DNA of 45,645 bases, from contig CALXPY010000008.1 of assembly GCA_944390395.1 (NCBI GenBank), positions 1 to 45,645 on the forward strand, written 5' to 3'. The position numbers and the translations under genes are program-made. Below are positions 35,110 to 43,968 of this stretch, one piece after another; position 1 is the first letter of the stretch, and each line of letters opens with the position of its first letter. Source of the DNA: an uncultured Clostridia bacterium (GTDB lineage Bacteria; Bacillota; Clostridia; TANB77; CAG-508). The notes beneath the pieces were generated by a model, which was given only the letters and a program-made list of their open reading frames with translations, made no database searches and was not told where the DNA came from.

Positions 35110-37410
35110 TTAAACTTTTTGTGCAGATTTTGTTGAATATATTGTCACGGTTACAGATAAAATAAATAGTACTATTATAAATACACAAATACTTTCAAAT
35201 GGAATTAGTAACTTATCTAAAATTATTAACTGCTCCATATATTTTATTATTCCATATATTATTGGTATTGATATTATTATCGAAATTATCAATGCTTTTA
35301 CAAACATATATATACACTCATTTAACAATATCTTGTTTATATTTCTTTTTGTTGCTCCTAAATCTGATAATATTTTAAATTCTTGCTTTCTTTCACTTAT
35401 ACTTGCATTTATTATATTTGTTGCACTTATTATTCCTATTGCTATTATTACTACTATTATTATTTCCAATACTAATTGCAATATATTTATATATATTTTC
35501 TTTTCTTGATTTTCTAATGAATAATAATCTCCATATATTTCTATGTTTTCTTCTTTTTTTACCTCTTCTATATAATTTGAAAATTCTATTATGTTATCAC
35601 ATTTGATTCTTACAAGTTTTGGATCTCTGGCATAATTAATCCATTCTGTCAATGTAACATTATTTTTCTTACAATAGCTGTCATTGTTTTCTTCTATTTT
35701 GTTGAATGTTTCCATATTAATAAAAACAAGTGGCCATCCGCTATTATATAGCTTAAAATCTTTGTATTCATCAAGAATTTCGTCCGTTATTACAATATTT
35801 TCTGCTAAACTCTTATCATCTATTATATCATATTCTATCTCTTTATCTGAAAATGGATCTCCAAAAACATTTACAATACTCAATTTCAAATCATAATTAT
35901 TTTTAAATATTGTATCATAACCATAAATTTGTTCACTTACTACATCATAATCAACTAGAGTATTACATATAATACTATCTCCGTACTGTGCATTTATTTT
36001 TTTTATATATTTATTATACATATTTTCATCTAGCCCAATTAATTCTATTGTCATTAATACTTTTTCGTTTTCAATTACTCTCATTCCACTTTTTTCTATA
36101 TCATATACAACTGATTCTTTTGGTTCTACTAAAGCTGAAAGTCCCATTATTTTATGTTCCATATATTCTAAATTTGAATCATTTTTATTTTTATAATTAT
36201 CTAGTATTGATTTATAGATTGCCTTCGCATTATCTATTACGCTTAGTTCTGCATCTACACCATATTGGTCTACTAAATTTGATGCTTCTTTTTCATAATT
36301 AATATATGTACTTACTGTTATAAACGATGTCATACATATTACCAATAATATTGTTATTACTCTATATTTGTTTTTATTTCTTTTATAATTTTTTAAAGCT
36401 ATTTTTCCTTCTATTGGTAGTATCTTTTCTAAAATTTTATTTCCTTTTTTGTATTTTATTTGTTTGTTATTTCGTATTTCTTGTATTATTGATGTACTAC
36501 TTGCTTTTGTACTTGGGATTATTGCTGATATGTATATGTTAAACATTACTATTGCTAATGCTATAATTATATATTTTATATCTATTACTAATCTAAAATT
36601 GTATGTAGTAGGTAATAGTATTTCATTTATTAATTTTAAAACTACATTAACTCCTAAATATGATATTAATCCTCCTATTATTATTCCTATTATCCCCATT
36701 ACTGTTGCTTCTATAAATACCATTTTTAATACTTGCGTTTCTGTAGCTCCTATACTATTTAGTATGGCATATTCTTTTTTTCTCTCATTTATTGTTATTA
36801 AGAATGCATTATATAATATTATTACAAATATTGCTGAAAAAACAAATATTACTAATACTATCATTATATCTATTACATACGAAAAGTTTAGTGTTGTTTT
36901 ATAAATAATTTCTGTTTGCGTATAATCTGTATAATCCAATTTTATGTCTATTATCCCATATACGGTAAGTAATTTTTCGTTAAATTCACATTTACTATAT
37001 GCCTCATTATATGACATATTCAATGTTTGCACTATGTCTGTAGAATATTCAGATGTATTTTTTATCTCTTTATATTTTATATACGCATTTATATTATTAT
37101 CTTCATCTATTATAGATGTGTTTTTATACTCTTCTAGTTTTTCATTTTCTCCTTTTTGTACATATATTTTTTCAATGTATTCTTTATCTTTTATTATATT
37201 AAAACTATTTAAATCTAGATCTTTTATCATGAAGTGATAATCATTATAATCATTTTCTATATTTTCAGTTATTCCGTTCCTAATACTAGATATTACTAAA
37301 ATTGTAGTAAATATTAGAAAACTACATAGTATTATTGATATAGTTGTAAATATCGTTCTGCGCATGTTTTTCTTCATATTACTATATATCAATCTTCCCT
37401 CTATTTTCAT
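35110..37410 (-). CDS. FtsX-like ABC transporter permease (MacB/BceB-like), orphan
   Basis: The 766-aa membrane protein has two FtsX permease halves. A first helix (about 17-40) precedes an extracellular domain, then three helices with the conserved NAFLITINERKKEYAILNSIGATETQVLKMVFIEA. After KGNKILEKILPIEGKIALKNYKRNK comes a second unit: a helix, a large extracellular domain (about 370-640), and three helices with ASISERKQEFKILSDLGATKRNINKILLNE. Such permeases usually pair with an ATPase for peptide-antibiotic resistance or lipoprotein work, but no ABC ATPase gene is adjacent on either side. The substrate is unknown. Confidence 0.88.
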   Translation of the reverse strand: MKIEGRLIYSNMKKNMRRTIFTTISIILCSFLIFTTILVISSIRNGITENIENDYNDYHFMIKDLDLNSFNIIKDKEYIEKIYVQKGENEKLEEYKNTSIIDEDNNINAYIKYKEIKNTSEYSTDIVQTLNMSYNEAYSKCEFNEKLLTVYGIIDIKLDYTDYTQTEIIYKTTLNFSYVIDIMIVLVIFVFSAIFVIILYNAFLITINERKKEYAILNSIGATETQVLKMVFIEATVMGIIGIIIGGLISYLGVNVVLKLINEILLPTTYNFRLVIDIKYIIIALAIVMFNIYISAIIPSTKASSTSIIQEIRNNKQIKYKKGNKILEKILPIEGKIALKNYKRNKNKYRVITILLVICMTSFITVSTYINYEKEASNLVDQYGVDAELSVIDNAKAIYKSILDNYKNKNDSNLEYMEHKIMGLSALVEPKESVVYDIEKSGMRVIENEKVLMTIELIGLDENMYNKYIKKINAQYGDSIICNTLVDYDVVSEQIYGYDTIFKNNYDLKLSIVNVFGDPFSDKEIEYDIIDDKSLAENIVITDEILDEYKDFKLYNSGWPLVFINMETFNKIEENNDSYCKKNNVTLTEWINYARDPKLVRIKCDNIIEFSNYIEEVKKEENIEIYGDYYSLENQEKKIYINILQLVLEIIIVVIIAIGIISATNIINASISERKQEFKILSDLGATKRNINKILLNECIYMFVKALIISIIISIPIIYGIIKYMEQLIILDKLLIPFESICVFIIVLFILSVTVTIYSTKSAQKV

Positions 37411-37570
37411 TTATATCACTTACCTTTATTAATTAAATTATTACCTATAGTTAAATTCTATATTAACTCTACAGCTATGTCAAGTAAATATTTTTCTTAA
37501 AGGATATAGTAAATTATTACAGATTTTTGTGTTTCTTTCTTAATTACTATTAATAATATTTTTAACATTC

Positions 37571-37605
37571 AAAAAACTCCCTGGATATAAACCAGAGAGT
37601 TTTTT
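37571..37605 (-). terminator. Terminator after the winged-helix gene
   Basis: A 14-bp stem (37571-37584 with 37592-37605, AAAAAACTCCCTGG, one mismatch) has T and A runs, directly after the stop codon at 37607. The gap upstream to the permease (37411-37570) shows no gene or clear signal. Confidence 0.82.
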
Positions 37606-37606
37606 A

Positions 37607-38548
37607 TTATAATCCTAATAATTTAACTTCAATATTTTCCATTTTATATTTTTGTGTTTCTGGATCTAATTTAAATTCTACTAAAGTTTTTTCTAATGTT
37701 TCTTGATTTTGTCTTAAGTCTGTAGAAAAATATAATTTAATGTTTGATATTTCTAGTTTGTTCATAACAATTATTTTAAATGCTTCTGCCATATTTCTTT
37801 CGTCTTCACAAATAAGTATCAATTGTGGTAAGCTATTATAGCCAGAATCTCCTACTTGGAAATTTTCATAGAAATCTTTATATAATTTCATTTTATCTAC
37901 AAATTTCTTTTCCCAATCATCTTCTCTTCTTACAACTTCAAAAACAAATTCTATAGATTTATTATTTTTAGTAAGTTTTACACTTCCTCCTGTTGCTTTA
38001 AATACCTTGCCTGCTTGTTTTGCTGTAAAACTTGGTTTTGTAACATAAGAATCAAATGCTTTTACTTTTTTTAGATATGCTATAATTGTTTGATTTCCAG
38101 CTAATCTTTTTTTAATCATTGCAACAGGTTTTGTATTATCAGTTGGTTGCCATTTACATTCAATTCCTCTTGAATTTAATAAATATTTACCCATTTTTTC
38201 TAAGCAATATATTCTATAAATTCCTTTTCCTTCTTCTGAATTAAAATAATATCTTGTTAATATTTTTGTTTTTACTAATTGTTCTAATTTATTATTTAAC
38301 TTATCTTGACTTCCTACTTCAATTCCTTTCCATTCAAGCATTTGATATAATTGCCTTGAAGTTATAAATTCAAATTCATTTACTAATTCCATAATTTTAA
38401 AATGGATATCATTTATATGTCCTATATTTATTCTATTAATAATTTGATTCATAGAAACATATCCATCTTTTCCATCAAATACTTTTATTTCACCTTCTCT
38501 AATAGCAAAAGGTGATACTGTAGCTTTAATTTCACTATCCTCTACCAT
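37607..38548 (-). CDS. Replication-relaxation-like winged-helix protein
   Basis: The 313-aa protein has an N-terminal winged-helix region (about 35-130: INDIHFKIMELVNEFEFITSRQLYQML...LNNKLEQLVKTKILTRYYF...GIYRIYCLEKMGKYLL). A C-terminal part follows that looks like a restriction-enzyme-like fold (SIEFVFEVVRREDDWEKKFVDKMKLYKDFYENF...QLILICEDERNMAEAFKIIV). This order matches the replication-relaxation family found on plasmids and integrative elements, often beside coupling-protein genes. The VirD4-like ATPase gene is 2.5 kb away, on the other side of the orphan permease. The family is inferred by pattern; the biochemical role is not known. It has its own promoter and GGAGGG site. Confidence 0.6.
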   Translation of the reverse strand: MVEDSEIKATVSPFAIREGEIKVFDGKDGYVSMNQIINRINIGHINDIHFKIMELVNEFEFITSRQLYQMLEWKGIEVGSQDKLNNKLEQLVKTKILTRYYFNSEEGKGIYRIYCLEKMGKYLLNSRGIECKWQPTDNTKPVAMIKKRLAGNQTIIAYLKKVKAFDSYVTKPSFTAKQAGKVFKATGGSVKLTKNNKSIEFVFEVVRREDDWEKKFVDKMKLYKDFYENFQVGDSGYNSLPQLILICEDERNMAEAFKIIVMNKLEISNIKLYFSTDLRQNQETLEKTLVEFKLDPETQKYKMENIEVKLLGL

Positions 38549-38583
38549 AATAACCCTCCTTGGAGAAATTTTTTATACATTAA

Positions 38584-38612
38584 ATTTTATCACATTTTTT
38601 TATATTTGTCTA
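38584..38612 (-). promoter_or_regulatory. Promoter of the winged-helix gene
   Basis: Minus-strand TAGACA (38612-38607), 17 bases, TAAAAT (38589-38584), overlapping the 3' end of rluB. Confidence 0.6.
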
Positions 38613-39332
38613 TTTTATTAAACTTTCTACTTCTGAAGATTTTAAATATCTCCATTCTCCTAATTTTAAAGACTTTACATTAATATTTCCTATTTTACTT
38701 CTATGCAAACTTAATACTTTTTTTCCTATTGCCTCACACATTTTTCTTACTTGCCTATTTTTTCCTTCGTGTATAGTAATTTCTAATCTAGATATTTGTT
38801 TTTCTTTATCTATTTTTAAAATTCGTACATCTGCTTTTTTTGTTACATATTCTTCATCTATTTTAACTCCATTACTAAGCTGCTCTATTTCTTCTTTTGT
38901 AACTATGCCCTTTAATGTTACATTATATGTTTTAGTAACTTCATGTTTTGGATGTGTTACTTTAAAAATAAAGTCACCATCGTTTGTTAAGATTAAAGCT
39001 CCTGATGTATACATGTCCAATCTTCCAACTGGCAATATTCTTTCTTTTACTTTTACAAGATCTAAAACTGTATCTCTATTAAATTGATCTTTTACTGTTG
39101 TTACATATCCAATTGGTTTATTTAATAAAATATATATTTTTTTATCTTCTTTATTCTGAATTTTTTCTCCTTTAAATTCAATAACATCATTTTCAGGATC
39201 TACTTTTGTTCCTAATGTTGTTACAATTTTTCCATTTACTTTTACATTTCCTTCTAAAATATGTTCTTCTGCTTTTCTTCTTGAACATATTCCAGAATCA
39301 GATAAAAATTTTTGTAATCTTATACTTTCCAA
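38610..39332 (-). CDS. rluB: 23S rRNA pseudouridine synthase, RluB/RsuA family
   Basis: This enzyme converts a specific rRNA uridine to pseudouridine. The 240-aa protein has an N-terminal S4 RNA-binding domain (IRLQKFLSDSGICSRRKAEEHILEGNVKVNGK) and the RsuA-type catalytic core with Asp106 in PVGRLDMYTSGALILTNDGDF, then IHEGKNRQVRKMCEAIG. Length and motifs fit RluB. Its start overlaps the end of rluD by 13 bases, so translation is coupled. It is the last gene of a three-gene unit. Confidence 0.93.
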   Translation of the reverse strand: MESIRLQKFLSDSGICSRRKAEEHILEGNVKVNGKIVTTLGTKVDPENDVIEFKGEKIQNKEDKKIYILLNKPIGYVTTVKDQFNRDTVLDLVKVKERILPVGRLDMYTSGALILTNDGDFIFKVTHPKHEVTKTYNVTLKGIVTKEEIEQLSNGVKIDEEYVTKKADVRILKIDKEKQISRLEITIHEGKNRQVRKMCEAIGKKVLSLHRSKIGNINVKSLKLGEWRYLKSSEVESLIK

Positions 39333-40243
39333 TTGCTCTTAGCTTCCTCCTGTTCTATAATCTTTTTAAAATACTCTGGCAATTCCGCTTCTAGATGCAT
39401 TTTTTTACCAGTTGTTGGATGTTTAAAATCTAATGACTGTGCATGTAGCATTTGCCCTACTACTCCAAATTCATTTTTACCATTAGAATATACCATATCT
39501 CCTACTACAGGATAACCAATTTCTGCTAAATGTACCCTAATTTGATGTGTCCTTCCTGTATCTATTTTTACTTCTAATAAAGTATACTTACCATATCTCT
39601 TTAAAATCTTAAAATGAGTAATAGCTTCTTTTCCATTTTTTGTAACTTCCATCTTTTTTCTGTCTTTTGTACTTCTACCTATTGGCATATTAATAGTTGC
39701 TTCATTTTCTGGTACTATTCCTCTTACTAAAGCTATATATTTTTTCTTTACTTCTCTGTTTTTTATTTGCTCACTTAAATTAATATGTGCTTTATCATTT
39801 TTAGCTATTATTAATATTCCAGATGTATCTTTATCCAATCTATGTACAATTCCTGGTCTAAGTTCTCCTCCTATACCAGATAAACTATCCTTACAATGTG
39901 CCATAATAGCATTTACTAGTGTGCCATCCCAATTACCTTCTGCTGGATGCACAACCATACCTTTTTCTTTATTAATAACTATTATATCATTGTCTTCATA
40001 AATAATATTTATAGGTATATCTTGTGCTTTTAAATCTACTTCTTTTATTTCTGGAATTTCTATACTTATTTTATCTCCAGCTTGAATTTTGTAAGATGGT
40101 TTTTGTGATTTTCCATTTACTTTTATATTATCACTTTCTATTAATTTTACTATCATGGTTCTTGATAAATCACTTATTTTATTAGAAACAAATGAATCAA
40201 TTCTTACATTTTCTTCGCCATCTTGTACTATAATTTCTTGCAT
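39320..40243 (-). CDS. rluD: 23S rRNA pseudouridine synthase, RluD/RluA family
   Basis: Modifies uridines in the large-subunit rRNA. The 307-aa protein has an S4 domain at the start (VRIDSFVSNKISDLSRTMIVKLIESDNIKVNG) and the RluA-family core: INKEKGMVVHP, the catalytic Asp137 in PGIVHRLDKDTSGILIIAKND, and DTGRTHQIRVHLAEIGYPVVGD. The exact target (RluD-like positions 1911/1915/1917) cannot be told from sequence alone. It lies 27 bases after the GT-C-like membrane protein and overlaps rluB. Confidence 0.93.
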   Translation of the reverse strand: MQEIIVQDGEENVRIDSFVSNKISDLSRTMIVKLIESDNIKVNGKSQKPSYKIQAGDKISIEIPEIKEVDLKAQDIPINIIYEDNDIIVINKEKGMVVHPAEGNWDGTLVNAIMAHCKDSLSGIGGELRPGIVHRLDKDTSGILIIAKNDKAHINLSEQIKNREVKKKYIALVRGIVPENEATINMPIGRSTKDRKKMEVTKNGKEAITHFKILKRYGKYTLLEVKIDTGRTHQIRVHLAEIGYPVVGDMVYSNGKNEFGVVGQMLHAQSLDFKHPTTGKKMHLEAELPEYFKKIIEQEEAKSNWKV

Positions 40244-40270
40244 TTAGATTTTTCATTCCTTCCCAATTTT

Positions 40271-41962
40271 TTAATTATTTACGTTTAATCTTTCATATAT
40301 TACAAAATATTTATCTGAATATATTTCTTTGTAGTTTTCATCTCTTGATAAAAACATATTTAATTTTGCTTTTTTAGTTGTAATTGTATGTGTAATATCA
40401 TATTTATTAAATGTATTTTCATAATATGTACTTATATTTGATGTATTTATATAATCAGAGAAAATATTTCTACCTTTATATTTTCCATCTTCGCCTTTAG
40501 TTCCATTAAATTCTGGTGCATATAAATCTGCTCTTGAATCTATAAACACTGGTATTCCTCTATATAACAAATAACTTCCATAGTTGTATTCATTATATAA
40601 TCTAATCTCATCTAAGTCTAAATTCTCTATTATGAAATTTGCAGCATCAACTGGATACGATGCTTTATTTACAAATTGATTACCTATTTTAGGTACAAAA
40701 ATGTATAAACTGATTAAAATCCCCATAAATATTGTTAAAATTTTACCTGGTAATTTTGTCATAAACTTCATAACTGTTTCTGTACCTGTTTTGTCATACT
40801 TTTCAAAAAGGGCTGTAATTAATTTAACAAAAATAAATCCTGCAATTATTGCAAATAATGAAGCCTGCCTTCTTGACATAAGTGTCATTAATGTTAGACC
40901 AGCTAGCATAAAGAAATCTCTTAATCTTAATTTTGTATCTGTAAATATTAATACTAATAAGAACATTGTAAATACAATTAAAATTGCTGTATTATTTATT
41001 AATGTTAATGGTTGATGTTCACTAATATTTTGTGTTGTATTTCCTTGCATTGTTTTTATATAATATGTATAAGGTACATCACCTAAAGGTGTTAAAAGCC
41101 CTGTAAATAAGCTTATTATCATTATAAGTATTAACCATTTTACTGCAGGTTCTTTTTTAAATATTACTTTATAAGGATTTGCTCTTCTTTTCTCCTCGAT
41201 AGCTTTTACATTTTCTTTGCTAGCTTCTAATTCTTTAATTTTATTGTTAAGTGCCTCTATTTTATCCTGTTTTCCCTCTTTTTTACTTAATCTCTTTAGC
41301 TTTGATCTACTGAAAAATAATTTTACATTATAATATATATTTGCATCTACAATAACAGCTAAAAGATATTCTGCTATATAAGGTACATATAAAACAAAAT
41401 AGAATGGCCATACTGCACAATGTACATTTGCAATTATAATTGGAATTATAATTAAATAAACTGCATATCTTTTCTTTTTTGTTTCTATAAAGTTTTCTAT
41501 AAATAATACTGTAAGAGCAAATAGAATGTATGTTACTAGTTGAGCCCTTGCAGCTATAAAATTCTTTAATAAATAAACTATTCCTAATGTTATAAAGAAT
41601 GATATTAAATTATTTTTTGAAAATTTACAACATGCATAATATATTACTATTCCTAAAATCACACTTAAGATCATTGTTGCTATATATAATGCTGCAAATC
41701 CTCCAATGCCAACACTTTCTCCTAAGTTATAAACTAAGTAAGTTCCAACATCATACGCCCAATGTGGATATGAGTATGGCAAATCTTCATGCCATGAAAA
41801 AGGATCCATCATATCTATTGTTCCAGTTTCTACTATATGTTTTCCTATTGCTATAGAATAATATGTATCATTTTGAAAAGTTATTGGCGTAATAGCTATA
41901 CAAAAAATTACTATACAGAATATTGCCAATACATTAAATTTTACTTTTGTCTTTTTCTCCAT
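40271..41962 (-). CDS. Multi-spanning membrane protein, GT-C glycosyltransferase-like
   Basis: About 563 aa from the ATG at 41962 (GGAAGG about 10 bases upstream). It has roughly 11-12 membrane helices. A first loop carries YYSIAIGKHIVETGTIDMMDPFSWHEDLPYSYPHWAYD, an acidic-aromatic luminal loop typical of GT-C transferases. A charged cytosolic coiled-coil insertion lies in the middle (KLKRLSKKEGKQDKIEALNNKIKELEASKENVKAIEEKR). The soluble C-terminus contains LYNEYNYGSYLLYRGIPVFIDSRADLYAPEF, a segment seen in a widespread family of uncharacterised membrane proteins. Donor and acceptor are unknown. Its promoter also serves rluD and rluB. Confidence 0.7.
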   Translation of the reverse strand: MEKKTKVKFNVLAIFCIVIFCIAITPITFQNDTYYSIAIGKHIVETGTIDMMDPFSWHEDLPYSYPHWAYDVGTYLVYNLGESVGIGGFAALYIATMILSVILGIVIYYACCKFSKNNLISFFITLGIVYLLKNFIAARAQLVTYILFALTVLFIENFIETKKKRYAVYLIIIPIIIANVHCAVWPFYFVLYVPYIAEYLLAVIVDANIYYNVKLFFSRSKLKRLSKKEGKQDKIEALNNKIKELEASKENVKAIEEKRRANPYKVIFKKEPAVKWLILIMIISLFTGLLTPLGDVPYTYYIKTMQGNTTQNISEHQPLTLINNTAILIVFTMFLLVLIFTDTKLRLRDFFMLAGLTLMTLMSRRQASLFAIIAGFIFVKLITALFEKYDKTGTETVMKFMTKLPGKILTIFMGILISLYIFVPKIGNQFVNKASYPVDAANFIIENLDLDEIRLYNEYNYGSYLLYRGIPVFIDSRADLYAPEFNGTKGEDGKYKGRNIFSDYINTSNISTYYENTFNKYDITHTITTKKAKLNMFLSRDENYKEIYSDKYFVIYERLNVNN

Positions 41963-41997
41963 TTTTAACATTCCTTCCCTACTTTTATCACACACCA

Positions 41998-42027
41998 ATT
42001 ATACCAAATAACATATATTAAAAACAA
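41998..42027 (-). promoter_or_regulatory. Promoter of the GT-C-like-rluD-rluB unit
   Basis: Minus-strand TGGTATAAT (extended -10; TATAAT 42003-41998) with TTGTTT 18 bases upstream (42027-42022). Confidence 0.65.
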
Positions 42028-42038
42028 TAGATTTAAAA

Positions 42039-42065
42039 AAAATTAGAGCTTATAGCTCTAATTTT
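42039..42065 (-). terminator. Terminator after tsf
   Basis: A 12-bp perfect stem (42039-42050 with 42054-42065, AAAATTAGAGCT) with a TAT loop is followed by TTTT on the minus strand. The stem begins within the tsf stop codon region. Confidence 0.88.
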
Positions 42066-42946
42066 TAACCATTTATTTGTTTTGCTACTTCTTCTGCAAA
42101 GTTTTCTTCTCTTTTTTGTAATCCTTCACCTTTTTCAAATCTTGCAAATCTTAATATCTTAGCTCCTTTTGATTCAACTAATTTTCCAACTTTAGTGTCT
42201 GGATCTTTTACAAAGTCTTGTTCAACTAAACAAATTTCTGCATAGAATTTTCCAAGTCTTCCTTGAACCATTTTTTCAGCAATTTCAGCTGGTTTTCCTT
42301 CATTCATAGCTTGAGCTTTTAAAACTTCCATTTCTTTTTCTACTCTTTCAGCAGGAACAGAAGCTCTATCTAAATATTCTGGTCTAGCTGCTGCTATTTG
42401 CATACAAATATCTTTTGCTAAATTAGAATCTCCACCTTCTAATTCTACTAGAACACCGATTTTTCCATCTCCATGAATATAGCTCTCTATTAATCCATTT
42501 GCTTCAAATCTTTCAAATCTTCTAATAGACATATTTTCACCAATTGTAGCTATTTTATTTGTTAAAACTTCACCTACTGTTTTGCTATTATCTTTTATAG
42601 ATTTTTGGTTTAATAATTCTTCTACATTAGCAGGATTTTCCTTAGCAATTTGTTCTGCTACATCAGCTACAAAACCTCTAAATTCTTCATTTTTAGCAAC
42701 GAAGTCTGTCTCTGCATTTACTTCTACTACTACTCCAACTTTATTATCATCGCTTACATAAGTTGCTACTAATCCTTCAGCTGCAATTCTATCTGATTTC
42801 TTTGCTGCTTTAGCAATTCCTCTTTCACGTAATAATTCAATTGCTTTTTCTTCGTCTCCATTTGTTTCTGTTAATACTTTTTTGCAATCCATCATTCCTG
42901 CACCTGTTTTTTCTCTTAATTCTTTAACTTGGCTTGCTGTAATCAT
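42065..42946 (-). CDS. tsf: Elongation factor Ts
   Basis: EF-Ts exchanges GDP for GTP on EF-Tu. The 293-aa protein has the UBA-like N-terminus (ASQVKELREKTGAGMMDCKKVLTETNGDEEKAIELLRERG) and the conserved core VVVEVNAETDFVAKNEEF, where the TDFV motif contacts EF-Tu. Two core subdomains and the C-terminal module follow (EICLVEQDFVKDPDTKVGKLV). It is cotranscribed with rpsB, with a hairpin between them. Confidence 0.98.
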   Translation of the reverse strand: MITASQVKELREKTGAGMMDCKKVLTETNGDEEKAIELLRERGIAKAAKKSDRIAAEGLVATYVSDDNKVGVVVEVNAETDFVAKNEEFRGFVADVAEQIAKENPANVEELLNQKSIKDNSKTVGEVLTNKIATIGENMSIRRFERFEANGLIESYIHGDGKIGVLVELEGGDSNLAKDICMQIAAARPEYLDRASVPAERVEKEMEVLKAQAMNEGKPAEIAEKMVQGRLGKFYAEICLVEQDFVKDPDTKVGKLVESKGAKILRFARFEKGEGLQKREENFAEEVAKQING

Positions 42947-42969
42947 ATAAAAAATCCTCCTTTATTTAA

Positions 42970-43003
42970 AAAAGAGTAGAGCAGATGATAGCTCTCCTCT
43001 TTT
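42970..43003 (-). terminator. Hairpin (attenuator-like) between rpsB and tsf
   Basis: AAAAGAGGAGAGC/GCTCTACTCTTTT (43003-42991 with 42982-42970, one mismatch) followed by TTTT sits between the two genes. It probably tunes the amount of tsf message relative to rpsB, as no separate tsf promoter is seen. Confidence 0.75.
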
Positions 43004-43022
43004 AATATTATCAAATATTTTT

Positions 43023-43811
43023 TTATTCTTCTGAAGCTACTTCTTCATTTTGAGCTATTTCTTCCATACTAGCTGGTTCTTTGCTTTCTGCTTCCATAAC
43101 TTCTTGTTGTTCGCTCATATCCATAGATTCACCTTGTTTACCTTCTATAATAGCATTTGCCATAACATCTGTTATTAGTTTAACTGCTCTTATAGCATCA
43201 TCATTACCTGGTATTGGGTAATCTACATCTTCTGGATTACAATTTGTATCTATTAATCCAATAACTGGAATTCCTAATTTTCTAGCTTCTAAAATTCCTA
43301 TTCTTTCTTTTTTAGGATCAACTATAAACATAACTCCTGGTAATTCTTCCATTTCTTTAATTCCACCAAGATTTTTTTCTAGTTTTTCCTTTTCTTTTTT
43401 TAGAAGAATAACTTCTTTTTTAGGTAATACATCAAATGTACCATCGTTTTCCATTTCTTCTAATTTATTTAATCTTTCGATTCTTTTTCTAATTGTTCCA
43501 AAGTTTGTTAATGTACCACCTAACCATCTTTGATTTACATAGTACATTCCTGTTTTTTCTGCTGCCTCTTTTACACATTCTTGTGCTTGTTTTTTAGTTC
43601 CTACAAATAGAACTGTTTTTCCTGCTTCTGCTTGTTCTCTTAAGAACGCATAAGCTTCATCTAATTTTTTAGATGTTTTTTGTAAGTCAATAATATGGAT
43701 GCCATTTCTAGCTTGGAATATATATTCAGCCATTTTTGGTTCCCATCTTCTTGTTTGATGTCCAAAATGAACACCTGCTTCTAGTAATTGTTTCATTGCA
43801 ACTACTGCCAT
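43023..43811 (-). CDS. rpsB: 30S ribosomal protein S2 with Glu-rich C-terminal extension
   Basis: S2 binds the small subunit late in assembly and is needed for S1 docking and mRNA binding. Residues 1-225 are standard ([77 protein letters not shown]). The last ~35 residues ([34 protein letters not shown]) are an acidic tail of the kind seen in many but not all S2 proteins. AAAGGAGGAG precedes the ATG. The long leader is structured. Confidence 0.98.
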   Translation of the reverse strand: MAVVAMKQLLEAGVHFGHQTRRWEPKMAEYIFQARNGIHIIDLQKTSKKLDEAYAFLREQAEAGKTVLFVGTKKQAQECVKEAAEKTGMYYVNQRWLGGTLTNFGTIRKRIERLNKLEEMENDGTFDVLPKKEVILLKKEKEKLEKNLGGIKEMEELPGVMFIVDPKKERIGILEARKLGIPVIGLIDTNCNPEDVDYPIPGNDDAIRAVKLITDVMANAIIEGKQGESMDMSEQQEVMEAESKEPASMEEIAQNEEVASEE

Positions 43812-43842
43812 AATTCTTTCTCCTCCTTTTAGTTTTTACCTC

Positions 43843-43910
43843 CATATAGTTTCAAACATTTAAAAAAACTTGCTTTATTAAACAAGCACTCTTTTCAAAC
43901 TAACTATATG
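43843..43910 (-). promoter_or_regulatory. Structured 5' leader of rpsB
   Basis: In the rpsB leader a 9-bp perfect stem CATATAGTT/AACTATATG (43910-43902 with 43851-43843) closes a loop of about 50 bases holding two copies of GTTTGA-like sequence and a small CTTG/CAAG stem. GGAGG and the true ribosome binding site follow. It could be an autoregulatory ribosomal-protein leader. The class is not one I recognise by sequence. Confidence 0.5.
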
Positions 43911-43929
43911 TGCGTATTTTAACATTAAT

Positions 43930-43958
43930 ATTATACCAAAAAAGTATTGCAATTGCAA
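43930..43958 (-). promoter_or_regulatory. Promoter of rpsB-tsf, nested in the upstream terminator
   Basis: Minus-strand TTGCAA (43958-43953), 17 bases, and an extended -10 TGGTATAAT (TATAAT 43935-43930). The -35 hexamer lies inside the palindrome that terminates the flavin reductase unit. Confidence 0.7.
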
Positions 43959-43964
43959 TACTTT
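43941..43964 (-). terminator. Terminator after the flavin reductase gene
   Basis: A perfect 24-base palindrome (AAAGTATTGCAA and its complement, without a separate loop) is followed by TTTT on the minus strand, 5 bases after the gene's stop codon. Confidence 0.8.
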
Positions 43965-43968
43965 CACG

